Source: CAZUPF01 sp964622035 (GTDB lineage: Bacteria; Patescibacteriota; WWE3; JAUXAW01; JAYEID01). From it: 24,377 nucleotides of DNA. Below, piece by piece: positions 1-6,768 of the stretch (positions are counted from its first letter, which is position 1; every line of letters starts with the position of its first letter). Location of the stretch: positions 1 through 24,377 of the forward strand of contig CAZUPF010000007.1 in the NCBI GenBank assembly GCA_964622035.1, given 5' to 3'. The notes under the pieces are model-generated. The model did not search any database and was not told where the DNA came from. It saw only the letters and a program-made list of their open reading frames with translations. The translations under genes and the position numbers were made by a program.

Positions 1-918
1 CAGATGGTAGAGGAGCTTTCGGAGGGGAAAGCAGCCGGTGTTATCGCCTACAAGGCAGACCGTCTGACCAGAAATTATACCGATCTGGGAATCCTAGTTA
101 GCCTTTTAGAGAGTGGGACCGAAATATGGGACACAAGTTACGGTGAGTATAAGAATGACTCAAACGGGAAGATGATGATTGGTATCAACACAGTAATGGC
201 TAAGCGGAAGATAGACGACCTGAGTGAGGACACCAAACGGGGATTGAAGCAAAAAGCAGCAATGGGTTGGTTCCCTGGCTGGGCACCGACGGGATATACC
301 AATGACAAGCTGAAAAAAACGATCGCACCCGACCCTAAATCCGCCCCCCACATCAAGCGTGCCTTCGATCTTTATGCCACAGGTAGATGCTCCATTAAAG
401 ATATAACCGAGATTCTCGATAGCGAGGGATTCCGCCCCCGCACTGGTAACAAGCTGACCACCAGTAGCTTGGCAACCTTTCTCCGCAACCCCTTCTACTA
501 CGGGGTCTTCAAATGGAGGGGGGAGGTGCTTCCTGGTAAGCACGAGCCGCTGATAAGCCGGGAAACGTTCGACCAAGTCCAGGAAATCTTGGATGGGCGT
601 GCTCCGATTCAACCCCGATCCCAAAAGCTGGTCTTTACCTACCGGGGGCTGCTCCATTGTGGCGAGTGCGGGTGCTCTATTACCGCCGAAAGACACAAAA
701 AGGTGCAAAAGAATGGTAACGTCCATCACTACACCTATTACCGCTGCTCCAAATCTAAAGATAGGTGTTCCCAAACCTATATCCGGGAAGAGGGCCTGGA
801 GAGGCAGTTTATGGAGATGTTTGAGGGCATTGAATTTACACCCGACCTAGCTGATTTCGTGATGGAAAAGATAAAGGCAACGATATCGACTACCAGAAGC
901 GAGTTGAAAGACAGCTAG
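1..918 (+). CDS. Large serine recombinase, 5'-truncated, main part (frame broken near 855-918)
   Basis: This is a site-specific DNA recombinase of the large serine (resolvase/invertase) family; its start lies left of the window. Visible in order: the end of the catalytic domain with the KADRLTRN motif (about 15 residues in), the linker helix, a 'recombinase' DNA-binding domain (about 75-200) and a zinc ribbon with C219, C222, C248 and C255 (counting from the Met at base 4). The frame stops at 918 just where the family's coiled-coil should begin. The coiled-coil continues one frame back (-1) from about 855 to 1319. The two pieces therefore belong to one gene split by a frameshift, by mutation, by sequencing error or, less likely, by programmed slippage. 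It lies at the 3' side of tRNA-Asn, as expected for an integrase at the edge of its element. Family assignment is firm; whether it is active is unknown. Confidence 0.88.
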   Translation, partial: QMVEELSEGKAAGVIAYKADRLTRNYTDLGILVSLLESGTEIWDTSYGEYKNDSNGKMMIGINTVMAKRKIDDLSEDTKRGLKQKAAMGWFPGWAPTGYTNDKLKKTIAPDPKSAPHIKRAFDLYATGRCSIKDITEILDSEGFRPRTGNKLTTSSLATFLRNPFYYGVFKWRGEVLPGKHEPLISRETFDQVQEILDGRAPIQPRSQKLVFTYRGLLHCGECGCSITAERHKKVQKNGNVHHYTYYRCSKSKDRCSQTYIREEGLERQFMEMFEGIEFTPDLADFVMEKIKATISTTRSELKDS

Positions 919-1319
919 GGGGCCGTCTCGAGAAACTTAGGGCGGAGAAGAAGAACCTTTTCCGTAAGATGGTCGGCGGACAGGTTGACGACGAGGAGAT
1001 GTACGAGGAGCTTAAGGGGGAAATTCAAGCCGAGGTCTCGGAAATAGAGACCCAGCTAAGTAGATTAGCCGCTCACACCATCAACTGGCTGGAGGAATCT
1101 TCGAACCTCATTAACCTCTGTCGCCAGGCGGATAGTTTGTTCTTACAGGGAAATGTGGAGCAAAAACAGACCTTAGTGAATTCGGTAGCTTCGAACCTCT
1201 ACCTAAAAGACGGAAACATAGGCTGGGATTACAAAAAACCCTTTGAAATACTAATCGAGGGGCGGGAGAGTCAAGACTGGCTCCGGGGGTGGGATTCGAA
1301 CCCACGACCTAGGGCTTAA
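855..1319 (+). CDS. C-terminal part of the same serine recombinase (-1 frame), running into tRNA-Asn
   Basis: The frame is open from 855 to 1319. The first internal ATG is at 969, but the reading upstream of it (YQKRVERQLGGRLEKL and onward) is typical coiled-coil of large serine recombinases, so this is a continuation rather than a separate gene. It is followed by the family's C-terminal stretch (SVASNLYLKDGNIGWDYKKPF). The last 14 or so residues (DWLRGWDSNPRPRA) are simply the antisense of tRNA-Asn. The stop codon TAA at 1317-1319 lies opposite the tRNA anticodon loop. Integrases whose ends are rewritten by the attachment site show exactly this. No ribosome-binding site precedes 969, so independent expression is unlikely. 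Confidence 0.75.
   Translation, partial: FRDGKDKGNDIDYQKRVERQLGGRLEKLRAEKKNLFRKMVGGQVDDEEMYEELKGEIQAEVSEIETQLSRLAAHTINWLEESSNLINLCRQADSLFLQGNVEQKQTLVNSVASNLYLKDGNIGWDYKKPFEILIEGRESQDWLRGWDSNPRPRA
1278..1319. other. Putative right attachment boundary of an integrated element within the 3' half of tRNA-Asn
   Basis: The recombinase frame overlaps the CCA end, acceptor, T-arm and part of the anticodon arm of tRNA-Asn. An element inserted at a tRNA 3' end carries a copy of that end so the tRNA stays whole. The tRNA here is intact, including an encoded CCA. The exact crossover bases cannot be seen, because the other end of the element is outside the window. Confidence 0.35.
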
Positions 1320-1352
1320 CAGGCCCGCGCGCTACCGCTGCGCCACCCCGGA
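1278..1352 (-). tRNA. tRNA-Asn(GTT)
   Basis: Cloverleaf on the minus strand: acceptor TCCGGGG pairs with CCCCGGA, discriminator G, CCA encoded at 1280-1278. The anticodon loop CTGTTAA gives anticodon GTT (Asn), and the T-loop is TTCGAAT. It follows rpoD by about 30 bases, with its own extended -10 box upstream. The plus-strand recombinase frame ends inside it. Confidence 0.96.
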
Positions 1353-1363
1353 ACGACGATTCT

Positions 1364-1369
1364 ATTGTA
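1364..1369 (-). promoter_or_regulatory. Extended -10 box for tRNA-Asn
   Basis: Minus-strand TGA-TACAAT lies 11 bases upstream of the tRNA 5' end and just after the rpoD stop codon. No clear -35 is visible; TTCGCG at 18 bases spacing is a weak candidate. It would start transcription about 4 bases before the mature tRNA. Confidence 0.5.
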
Positions 1370-1383
1370 TCACGAAAGGGAAT

Positions 1384-2454
1384 TTAGCGCGAAAAACCTT
1401 TGAGGATCTTGGCCCGCGAGGGGTGTCGGAGCCGTCGCAGTGCCTTAGCTTCAATCTGACGAATCCGTTCCCGAGTAACACTAAACTCCTTCCCCACCTC
1501 TTCCAGAGTCCGCACCCGACCGTCCTTCAGTCCGAAACGGAGCTCGAGAACTTTCCGCTCGCGAGGATCTAGGGAAGAAAGGATTTCCCCAATCCGCAGT
1601 CGCAAAAGGGTGTCCGCCGCGTAGTCCTCCGGGGACGTGGTGTCCTCATCGGGCAGAAAATCCTTAAGCCGCGAGTCGCCCTCGTCGCCCACCGGAGCCT
1701 CAATTGAAGCTGGTCGCCGCCTGATCCTCACAATCTGCCGCGCCTTGTCATTATCCACATCCTCCATCTTCTTGGCCACCTCTTCCGGCTCCGGCTCCCG
1801 CCCCAAGACTTGCTCCAACTCTCGCGATACCCGCTTATACTTGTTTATCGTTTCAATCATATGAACGGGGATCCTTATCGTCCGTGCCTGGTCCGCAATT
1901 GCCCGCGTGACCCCCTGGCGAATCCACCAAGTGGCATAGGTAGAGAATTTGTAGCCCTTCCGCCAATCGAACTTCTCGACTGCCCGCATCAAGCCAATAT
2001 TTCCCTCCTGGATTAAGTCCAAAAAAGATAGCCCCCGCCCTGTGTATCTTTTGGCAATGGAAACCACCAATCTCAGGTTGGCTTGGGTAAGCTTCTGGCG
2101 AGATGCCCCATCCCCCTTCTCAATCCCCTTTGCCAAAACAACCTCTTCCTCAGCCTTGAGAAGAGAAACCCGCCCAATCTCTTTGAGATATGTCTTTACC
2201 GGGTCCGAAACACCCTTACTAGGAAGGCCGGAAAGATCGAGCTCCTCCTCAATCTCCTCCCGCGACTTCTCCTCCTTGGGTTTCTCTAGAACATCTATCC
2301 CCTCGTCAACAAACAAAGTGTACACCTCATCCAGCAACTCCAGGTCATTCTCCGCCTCCGGAAAAACCGCCAAGACATCCTCCTGGGTTACATAACCCTG
2401 CCCCCGCCCTTTTTTAATTAAATCTTTTGCCCCCGCCTGGTCTAGTAAGTTCAT
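1384..2454 (-). CDS. rpoD: RNA polymerase primary sigma factor (sigma-70 family)
   Basis: This is the housekeeping sigma factor that directs RNA polymerase to -35/-10 promoters. The 356-residue protein has a short region 1.1-like N-terminus (1-60) and an acidic linker. Region 1.2 is near 82-110 (DPVKTYLKEIG). Region 2 covers about 124-194, with the LDLIQEGNIGLMRAVEKF core-binding and FSTYATWWIRQ -10-binding motifs. Region 3 spans about 195-270 and region 4 about 285-350, with the helix-turn-helix TLEEVGKEFSVTRERIRQIE. Region 3.0 keeps H198 and E201 in RIPVHMIE, the residues that in E. coli sigma-70 read extended -10 boxes; this fits the TGn-TAnnAT boxes seen around the window. The start codon overlaps the dnaG stop (ATGA arrangement), so the two are translationally coupled. 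Full-length and unmistakable. Confidence 0.98.
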   Translation of the reverse strand: MNLLDQAGAKDLIKKGRGQGYVTQEDVLAVFPEAENDLELLDEVYTLFVDEGIDVLEKPKEEKSREEIEEELDLSGLPSKGVSDPVKTYLKEIGRVSLLKAEEEVVLAKGIEKGDGASRQKLTQANLRLVVSIAKRYTGRGLSFLDLIQEGNIGLMRAVEKFDWRKGYKFSTYATWWIRQGVTRAIADQARTIRIPVHMIETINKYKRVSRELEQVLGREPEPEEVAKKMEDVDNDKARQIVRIRRRPASIEAPVGDEGDSRLKDFLPDEDTTSPEDYAADTLLRLRIGEILSSLDPRERKVLELRFGLKDGRVRTLEEVGKEFSVTRERIRQIEAKALRRLRHPSRAKILKGFSR

Positions 2455-4253
2455 AATAATTTCTCCGATAAATCTCTAAACTCTCGCTGTAGCTTTTCTA
2501 CCGCAGCTAGGTCCTGCGCCTTCTCCCTCTCCCGAAGCCTCCGCCCAATTTCCCTAAGCCCCCTCTTCACTCGCCCCCTCTTCAGATTAGCCAGCGCAAC
2601 CTCAAGCTCGTCCTCTGTCTGGTCCGGACCAAGAAGCACCGGCCGCAGGGATATATCCCCTAGCAATGATACCAGTTCCTTATTGTCCTTCATCTTAGCA
2701 CGAAATTTTTTGACTCGGAAGACTTTAGCCTGCGAAAGATACTTCTTAAACTGATTAAAAAACTCCCGCAGGAGGGGGTGGGAAAAGTCCTCCCGCCCTA
2801 GGCGATGGACTATCGCCCTAACATGGTCCAAAGACCCCAGGAGCAAAAGGGAAAGCATATAAACCTCCCGTTGCGGATAGGCCCCCAGCCCACCCCCCTC
2901 AACAGAAACACTCCCCGCCTCCGAAAGCGACAGGTCGGGCTTAGCGTGGGAGGGGGACTTTGCCAACGACCGCTCCACCACAGAGCGCTCCACACCTAGA
3001 TCGTCAGCCAAACGCTGCGCGTAAGACGCCTTCTCAATCTCATCGGGGATAGCTTTTATAACCGGGAGCAGCTCCCGAGCAATTTTTTTCCTCCCAATAG
3101 GATCCCCAGACTGGTGCCGCTTAAAGGCAGCACTGAAGTAGAAATCATAGATAGGAACTGGGGAGGACACGAACTTCGCCCAAGAATCTGGTTCTTGGCG
3201 CACACAATCATCCGGATCCTTGCACCCCTCAGGGAGCGGAACCACAGCGACATTAAGCCCCACCTTTTCCGCCAAGGCTATACCCCTCTTCGCCGCCGCG
3301 TCACCCGCCAAATCTGTATCAAAGCAAATAGCAATATCCTCGGTGTAGCGCTGGAGCAGCTTAACCTGCTCCAAAGTGAGAGCGGTTCCCTGCGCGGCAA
3401 CTATATTCTTGGTTCCGAAAGCAAAGGGGGTGAGGAAATCAATAGGCCCCTCGACCACAATGGCCCGCCCCTCCCGACGGATGAATGTCTTAGTTTCAAA
3501 CAAGCCGTAGAGAAATCTACCCTTACGGAAAACGGGTGTCTCCGGCGTATTAATATACTTAGGGGCCTCCCCACCAGAGGATAAACGCTGCCCCTTACCA
3601 ACTACCCTCCCCGAAAAGCCAACCACTTGCCCCCGGTGATCTCTGAGAGGAAACATCACTCGCCCCCGAAAGCGATCATAAAATTTTCGCCCACCTTCCC
3701 GAGAAACTACCAGCCCAGACTCGATTGCCTCTGAAAGAGTATAGTCCTTACTCAGGAGATAGCTCCCCAGACTGTCCCAGGAATTCGGGGCATAACCGAG
3801 ATTGAACTCCGCAATGAGCTCGTCAGCAAAGCCCCGCTCCTGACGAAGATACTTTAGAGCGGGGTGGCCAACTTGGTGCTCCGTCAAGAGATAATGAAAA
3901 TACTCAGCCGCCAGGTGATTAAGCTCCAAAAGCCTCTTTTTCCGGTCTTCCTCCGGCGATCGACGGTACGAGGCGAGCTTCACCCCTACCTTCTGCGCCA
4001 AAGTATCGAGCGCCTCACCGAACTCCATCCCCTCCATCTTCATCAGGAAACTATAAACATCCCCACCCTCACCACAGCCAAAACACTTCCAGATTCCAAG
4101 CTCTGGAGAAACCATAAACGAGGGGGTTTTTTCGTTGTGGAAGGGGCAGAGACCTTTGTAGTTCTTCCCGGCCTTCTTGAGGGAGACGTACTGGGAGACG
4201 AGGGCTACGACATCCGTCTTTTCCTTAACCTCTAAAACTTGGTCCCTAGCCAT
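2451..4253 (-). CDS. dnaG: DNA primase
   Basis: DnaG makes the RNA primers for DNA replication. It has 600 residues, the normal length. The N-terminal zinc-binding domain has ligands C36, H39, C57 and C60 (CPFH ... CFGC). The catalytic TOPRIM core has the conserved E269 in VVEGPIDFL and the D312/D314 pair in CFDTDLAG. A C-terminal helicase-binding-type helical region covers roughly 430-600. The start is set by the family N-terminus (a few residues before EVKEKTDVVALVSQYV). It is preceded 9 bases upstream by an extended -10 box (TGA-TAAGAT) lying directly after tRNA-Ser(GGA). Its last codons overlap rpoD, giving the widespread dnaG-rpoD operon order. Confidence 0.98.
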   Translation of the reverse strand: MARDQVLEVKEKTDVVALVSQYVSLKKAGKNYKGLCPFHNEKTPSFMVSPELGIWKCFGCGEGGDVYSFLMKMEGMEFGEALDTLAQKVGVKLASYRRSPEEDRKKRLLELNHLAAEYFHYLLTEHQVGHPALKYLRQERGFADELIAEFNLGYAPNSWDSLGSYLLSKDYTLSEAIESGLVVSREGGRKFYDRFRGRVMFPLRDHRGQVVGFSGRVVGKGQRLSSGGEAPKYINTPETPVFRKGRFLYGLFETKTFIRREGRAIVVEGPIDFLTPFAFGTKNIVAAQGTALTLEQVKLLQRYTEDIAICFDTDLAGDAAAKRGIALAEKVGLNVAVVPLPEGCKDPDDCVRQEPDSWAKFVSSPVPIYDFYFSAAFKRHQSGDPIGRKKIARELLPVIKAIPDEIEKASYAQRLADDLGVERSVVERSLAKSPSHAKPDLSLSEAGSVSVEGGGLGAYPQREVYMLSLLLLGSLDHVRAIVHRLGREDFSHPLLREFFNQFKKYLSQAKVFRVKKFRAKMKDNKELVSLLGDISLRPVLLGPDQTEDELEVALANLKRGRVKRGLREIGRRLREREKAQDLAAVEKLQREFRDLSEKLL

Positions 4254-4262
4254 AATACCCCC

Positions 4263-4268
4263 ATCTTA
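4263..4268 (-). promoter_or_regulatory. Extended -10 box for dnaG-rpoD
   Basis: TGA-TAAGAT on the minus strand ends 9 bases before the dnaG ATG, in the 33-base gap between tRNA-Ser(GGA) and dnaG. The transcript would start within about 3 bases of the start codon. No good -35 is visible. Read-through from the upstream tRNA promoter is also possible. Confidence 0.45.
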
Positions 4269-4286
4269 TCACAAAATCGGGGATAC

Positions 4287-4374
4287 TGGCGGAGGGGGTG
4301 GGATTCGAACCCACGAGGCCTCTCGACCTACGCGCTTTCCAAGCGCGCGCACTCGGCCACTATGCGACCCCTCC
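4287..4374 (-). tRNA. tRNA-Ser(GGA)
   Basis: An 88-base class II tRNA with long variable arm. Acceptor GGAGGGG pairs with CCCCTCC, discriminator G, CCA encoded (4289-4287). The anticodon loop CTTGGAAA region gives GGA (Ser, UCC/UCU). It lies one base from tRNA-Arg(CCG) and shares its promoter. Confidence 0.96.
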
Positions 4375-4375
4375 C

Positions 4376-4451
4376 TGGTGCTCCTGGCAGGACTCGAACC
4401 TGCAGTCTTCTCCTTCGGAGGGAGACGCTCTATCCATTAAGCCACAGGAGC
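4376..4451 (-). tRNA. tRNA-Arg(CCG)
   Basis: A 76-base tRNA: acceptor GCTCCTG pairs with CAGGAGC, discriminator A, CCA encoded. The anticodon loop CTCCGAA gives CCG (Arg, CGG). The D-loop contains TGGATA, consistent with the A20 arginine identity base. A TATAAT box sits 9 bases upstream. Confidence 0.96.
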
Positions 4452-4460
4452 ATTTGTGAA

Positions 4461-4466
4461 ATTATA
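4461..4466 (-). promoter_or_regulatory. TATAAT promoter for tRNA-Arg(CCG)/tRNA-Ser(GGA)
   Basis: A perfect -10 TATAAT sits 9 bases before tRNA-Arg(CCG) and overlaps the TAA stop codon of the upstream phosphatase gene. TTGGCA lies 19 bases further upstream as a possible, slightly distant -35. It may also drive dnaG-rpoD after tRNA processing. Confidence 0.65.
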
Positions 4467-5010
4467 ACGAGCGACCGCTGAAAAGTGCCAACCGGTAGTA
4501 GTCTTCCTGTTTGTCAATCTTTTCCAAAATGGTAAGCGAGGCTGTTTTCACCGTCAGGCGAACCACCGTCTCCAAATTCATCCTCAGGGCAAATGAGAGG
4601 GTAGCCCGAATAATATTACCGTGACACACGAGAGCTACCGTCTGACCCGCAAAATCCCGCTCTACATCCCGAAGAATCTCCTGAATACCCTCCTGAGCCT
4701 GGACCAAACTCTCCATCAACTCCAAGCGCACAGTATCCTGGGAAAGATCATTAGGATTCGCCCAAAGCGGGATTTCTCGTAACCGATTATCGATGCGGAG
4801 GCGCTCTTTCCCTGCCAAAATCTCCGCGGTCTCTAAAGCCCGACGGTAGGGGCTAGCGTAAAAGGCCGAAATCGTAGCCTGCTTCCTAAGCTTCCCAGCA
4901 AGCTTTTTCACTTCGGCCCTCCCCTCCGAAGAGAGGGGCTCCTCGGGCAGCTGCTCGCGAGCATTAACTCCAGTATCCCCATGGCGAATTAGAAAAATGG
5001 TTGTAATCAT
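4462..5010 (-). CDS. Histidine phosphatase family protein (phosphoglycerate mutase-like)
   Basis: A 182-residue enzyme of the histidine phosphatase superfamily, which removes or transfers phosphate through a phosphohistidine intermediate. The RHG motif sits at 9-11 with the nucleophile H10. R56 in SPYRRALETAEIL, the acid/base candidate E79 and the second histidine H130 (VCHGN) are all in place. The real substrate cannot be told from sequence; small members act on phosphoglycerate, alpha-ribazole phosphate, phosphoproteins or sugar phosphates. It sits between tRNA-Ser(CGA) upstream and tRNA-Arg(CCG) downstream, the latter's -10 box overlapping its stop codon. TAGAAA six bases before the ATG could be its own -10 (leaderless). 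Confidence 0.9.
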   Translation of the reverse strand: MITTIFLIRHGDTGVNAREQLPEEPLSSEGRAEVKKLAGKLRKQATISAFYASPYRRALETAEILAGKERLRIDNRLREIPLWANPNDLSQDTVRLELMESLVQAQEGIQEILRDVERDFAGQTVALVCHGNIIRATLSFALRMNLETVVRLTVKTASLTILEKIDKQEDYYRLALFSGRSL

Positions 5011-5066
5011 TGTATATTTCTACTTGATTGCCCCCGAAGTCCTGACCTGTCTAAACGAGGAGAGAG

Positions 5067-5155
5067 TGGCGGAAGGGGTGGGATTCGAACCCACGTAGGC
5101 TTACGCCCGCACGCTTTTCGAGAGCGGCGCCGTGTGACCACTTGGCTACCCTTCC
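5067..5155 (-). tRNA. tRNA-Ser(CGA)
   Basis: An 89-base class II tRNA: acceptor GGAAGGG pairs with CCCTTCC, discriminator G, CCA encoded (5069-5067). The anticodon loop CTCGAAA between CGCT and AGCG gives CGA (Ser, UCG). It has a long variable arm, lies 29 bases after tRNA-Arg(GCG), and is probably on the same transcript. Confidence 0.95.
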
Positions 5156-5184
5156 ACGCTATTGCCAAACATATCAAAACGAAA

Positions 5185-5261
5185 TGGCGCCTCCGACAGG
5201 ATTCGAACCTACAACCTCCACGTCCGCAACGTGGTGCTCTATCCAGTTGAGCTACGGAGGC
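5185..5261 (-). tRNA. tRNA-Arg(GCG)
   Basis: A 77-base tRNA: acceptor GCCTCCG pairs with CGGAGGC, discriminator G, CCA encoded. The anticodon stem CCACG/CGTGG encloses loop TTGCGGA, giving anticodon GCG with G37. The D-loop TGGATA keeps the A20 arginine identity base. Bacteria normally read CGU/CGC/CGA with an ACG anticodon edited to inosine by TadA, so GCG is unusual. The tRNA starts 3 bases after the stop codon of the upstream membrane-protein gene, so it must be cut from a joint transcript unless a promoter hides inside that gene. Confidence 0.94.
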
Positions 5262-5264
5262 ATC

Positions 5265-5810
5265 TTACGAACGCGCACTCTCCCGATCATTCAAACCCAT
5301 CTTGGCTGAAAGCCAGCCGGATCCCTTTTCCAGCCAATCCTTCCTAGGCGCCTCAACAAACTCCAAATTCTCCTCAAGAAGACTCTGTAACTGCCGCCGG
5401 TCCACGGAGCCCAACAGCATAATTAGCTGGGGTGGAAACCCCTTCCTCGTCTCCACCACCAGAGCGGTGTCCCCATCAAAATCTTTAAACCAGAAACGGG
5501 CCAGCTCCTCCCAAGAATAAAAAGCCTCCCCGAAAAACAGCCCCCGGGGGCTGACGCGGTGTGTAATCGTTTGCGGCGGAGTGGTAAAAAGAACATAAGC
5601 CACAAAGGACAGGGCAAAGACAGCAACTAAAAGCCAAAGGTCTTGTAAAAATATTGCCACCAAACTCACCAGCACCAAAACCACCGCCGCCGTGGAGAGC
5701 CAGTCCCCCCGCAGCTCCCTGAAGGGCCTAACTGGGGCTTCCCACTCCAGCCGCGTTTCCTCTATCGCTGTTTCTGCTATCTCTGGTAGGTTCTCTTCGT
5801 TAAAGTTCAT
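5265..5810 (-). CDS. Conserved two-helix membrane protein, function unknown
   Basis: A 181-residue protein I do not recognise with certainty. A charged N-terminal segment (1-36) is followed by two adjacent membrane helices (about 38-58 and 60-78, rich in V/L/A/F). Then comes a soluble domain (80-160) with alternating strands, a WEELARFWF motif and a final helix. The plan resembles small bacterial PH-like or YcxB-like membrane proteins, but this is only a shape match. It has one of the few strong ribosome-binding sites in the window: GGAGGTGA about 10 bases before the ATG. It sits in the leader between tRNA-Ser(TGA), which ends 27 bases upstream, and tRNA-Arg(GCG), which begins 3 bases downstream. 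Confidence 0.85.
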   Translation of the reverse strand: MNFNEENLPEIAETAIEETRLEWEAPVRPFRELRGDWLSTAAVVLVLVSLVAIFLQDLWLLVAVFALSFVAYVLFTTPPQTITHRVSPRGLFFGEAFYSWEELARFWFKDFDGDTALVVETRKGFPPQLIMLLGSVDRRQLQSLLEENLEFVEAPRKDWLEKGSGWLSAKMGLNDRESARS

Positions 5811-5818
5811 AGGCAGAT

Positions 5819-5826
5819 TTCACCTC
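5819..5826 (-). promoter_or_regulatory. Strong Shine-Dalgarno site of the 5265-5810 gene
   Basis: GGAGGTGA on the minus strand is an eight-base match to the 16S anti-SD, about 9-10 bases before the ATG. It stands out because most genes here have no SD. Confidence 0.7.
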
Positions 5827-5837
5827 CGTTCCATTGG

Positions 5838-5927
5838 TGGCGGTGGGGGTGGGATTCGAACCCACGAGCCACCGAAGCAGCTTCCGGTTTTCAAGACCGG
5901 CACATTCGCCCACTCTGTCACCCCACC
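5838..5927 (-). tRNA. tRNA-Ser(TGA)
   Basis: A 90-base class II tRNA: acceptor GGTGGGG pairs with CCCCACC, discriminator G, CCA encoded. The anticodon loop CTTGAAA between CCGGT and ACCGG gives TGA (Ser, UCA/UCN). It has a long variable arm. Its promoter is immediately upstream. Confidence 0.96.
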
Positions 5928-5933
5928 AGCACT

Positions 5934-5961
5934 ATAATAGCAGGAAACGGCCCAAAATCAA
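5934..5961 (-). promoter_or_regulatory. Promoter of tRNA-Ser(TGA)
   Basis: -35 TTGATT (5961-5956), 16-base spacer, -10 TATTAT (5939-5934) with TGC in front (extended -10). It places the start a few bases before the tRNA 5' end. It sits in the 43-base gap after the ComF-like gene and probably also drives the membrane-protein gene and tRNA-Arg(GCG)/tRNA-Ser(CGA). Confidence 0.65.
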
Positions 5962-5970
5962 ACATAGAAT

Positions 5971-6699
5971 CTACCGACCGCAGGCTAAAGTTAGGCACCA
6001 AACCGTCCTCGCTCCCTTGCGTTTTAGAACCCTCGCCGCCGCAAGGAGGGTTGCCCCAGTGGTTGAGATGTCATCCACAAGGACCAAGTTTTTACCCCGG
6101 ACACCGCGAGAGCAGGAAAAAGAGCCCCTAACATTTTTTCGGCGTTCTGCGGCCGAAAGCTCGGTTTGGGAGGGTGTGTATCGGGTCCGCACGAGCAAAG
6201 ATCCCTCAACCGGAAGACCCAACCTCTCTCCAAGGGACTTCGATAGAAACAAAGACTGGTTATACCCCCTCCCCCACAACCGCAGAAAATGGAGCGGCAT
6301 CGGGACCAAAGCCGTCCCCGGCAAAAAGCGTATATCAGAATATTCAAGCCAGGAAGACAAAAGGGAAGCAAACTCTGCGAAAAGAGCCCAAGAACCCCAG
6401 TATTTAGCCCGGCGAACCGCCGCCCGCAGGGGATCTCGGTATTCAAAGGGGGAAAGAAATCGATCGGGGTTGTAGCGCGTCTCACAATGCGGGTGGGTAA
6501 AGCCGCCGATAGCCGGTCTCCGACAGACAGGGCACCGCTGGTGGTCCACATAAGAAAGCCCAGCTGCGCAGCGCAGGCAAAGCCACATACCCAACTGACC
6601 ACAACCCACACACCTTTCGGGGAACAAAAAGCTGGTAAAAGCTCTTCCCAGCTTACCCACAAAGACAGCCAGAGCTGTGACAGTAGCGTTTAAGAGCAT
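5971..6699 (-). CDS. ComF family phosphoribosyltransferase-like protein
   Basis: A 242-residue ComF/ComFC-type protein. This family is linked to DNA uptake and DNA handling in naturally competent bacteria; the biochemical role is not settled. The N-terminal double zinc finger has cysteines C30, C33, C41, C44, C56 and C59. The C-terminal type I phosphoribosyltransferase fold has the PRPP-binding motif LVLVDDISTTGATL (about 205-218) and the usual GYNQS loop (145-149) and TPSQT element. The start has about 29 residues before the first zinc cysteine, slightly long but normal for the family. It lies between ssrA and tRNA-Ser(TGA); no clear promoter is seen in the 69-base gap behind ssrA. Confidence 0.92.
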   Translation of the reverse strand: MLLNATVTALAVFVGKLGRAFTSFLFPERCVGCGQLGMWLCLRCAAGLSYVDHQRCPVCRRPAIGGFTHPHCETRYNPDRFLSPFEYRDPLRAAVRRAKYWGSWALFAEFASLLSSWLEYSDIRFLPGTALVPMPLHFLRLWGRGYNQSLFLSKSLGERLGLPVEGSLLVRTRYTPSQTELSAAERRKNVRGSFSCSRGVRGKNLVLVDDISTTGATLLAAARVLKRKGARTVWCLTLACGR

Positions 6700-6768
6700 A
6701 CAGCGCTGTAGTTCCTGAGCATTTTGGATTTGTAATACCAGAAAGGAGCGGCGCTACCGGCGAAGGTT

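Noticed and set aside
160..774. 204-codon minus-strand frame opposite the recombinase
   Set aside because: It is a shadow of the conserved recombinase frame, without start signals or recognisable protein features.
855..918. Programmed -1 frameshift site in the recombinase
   Set aside because: No slippery heptamer or downstream stem is visible in the overlap; simple mutation or sequencing error is enough.
4177..4481. Plus-strand open frames with the motif GWDSNPRG or GGIRTHE near 4240-4480
   Set aside because: These are antisense readings of tRNA-Ser(GGA) and tRNA-Arg(CCG); the 'DSNPR' motif is the complement of the T-arm. The same holds for frames at 5162-5347 and 5692-6475.
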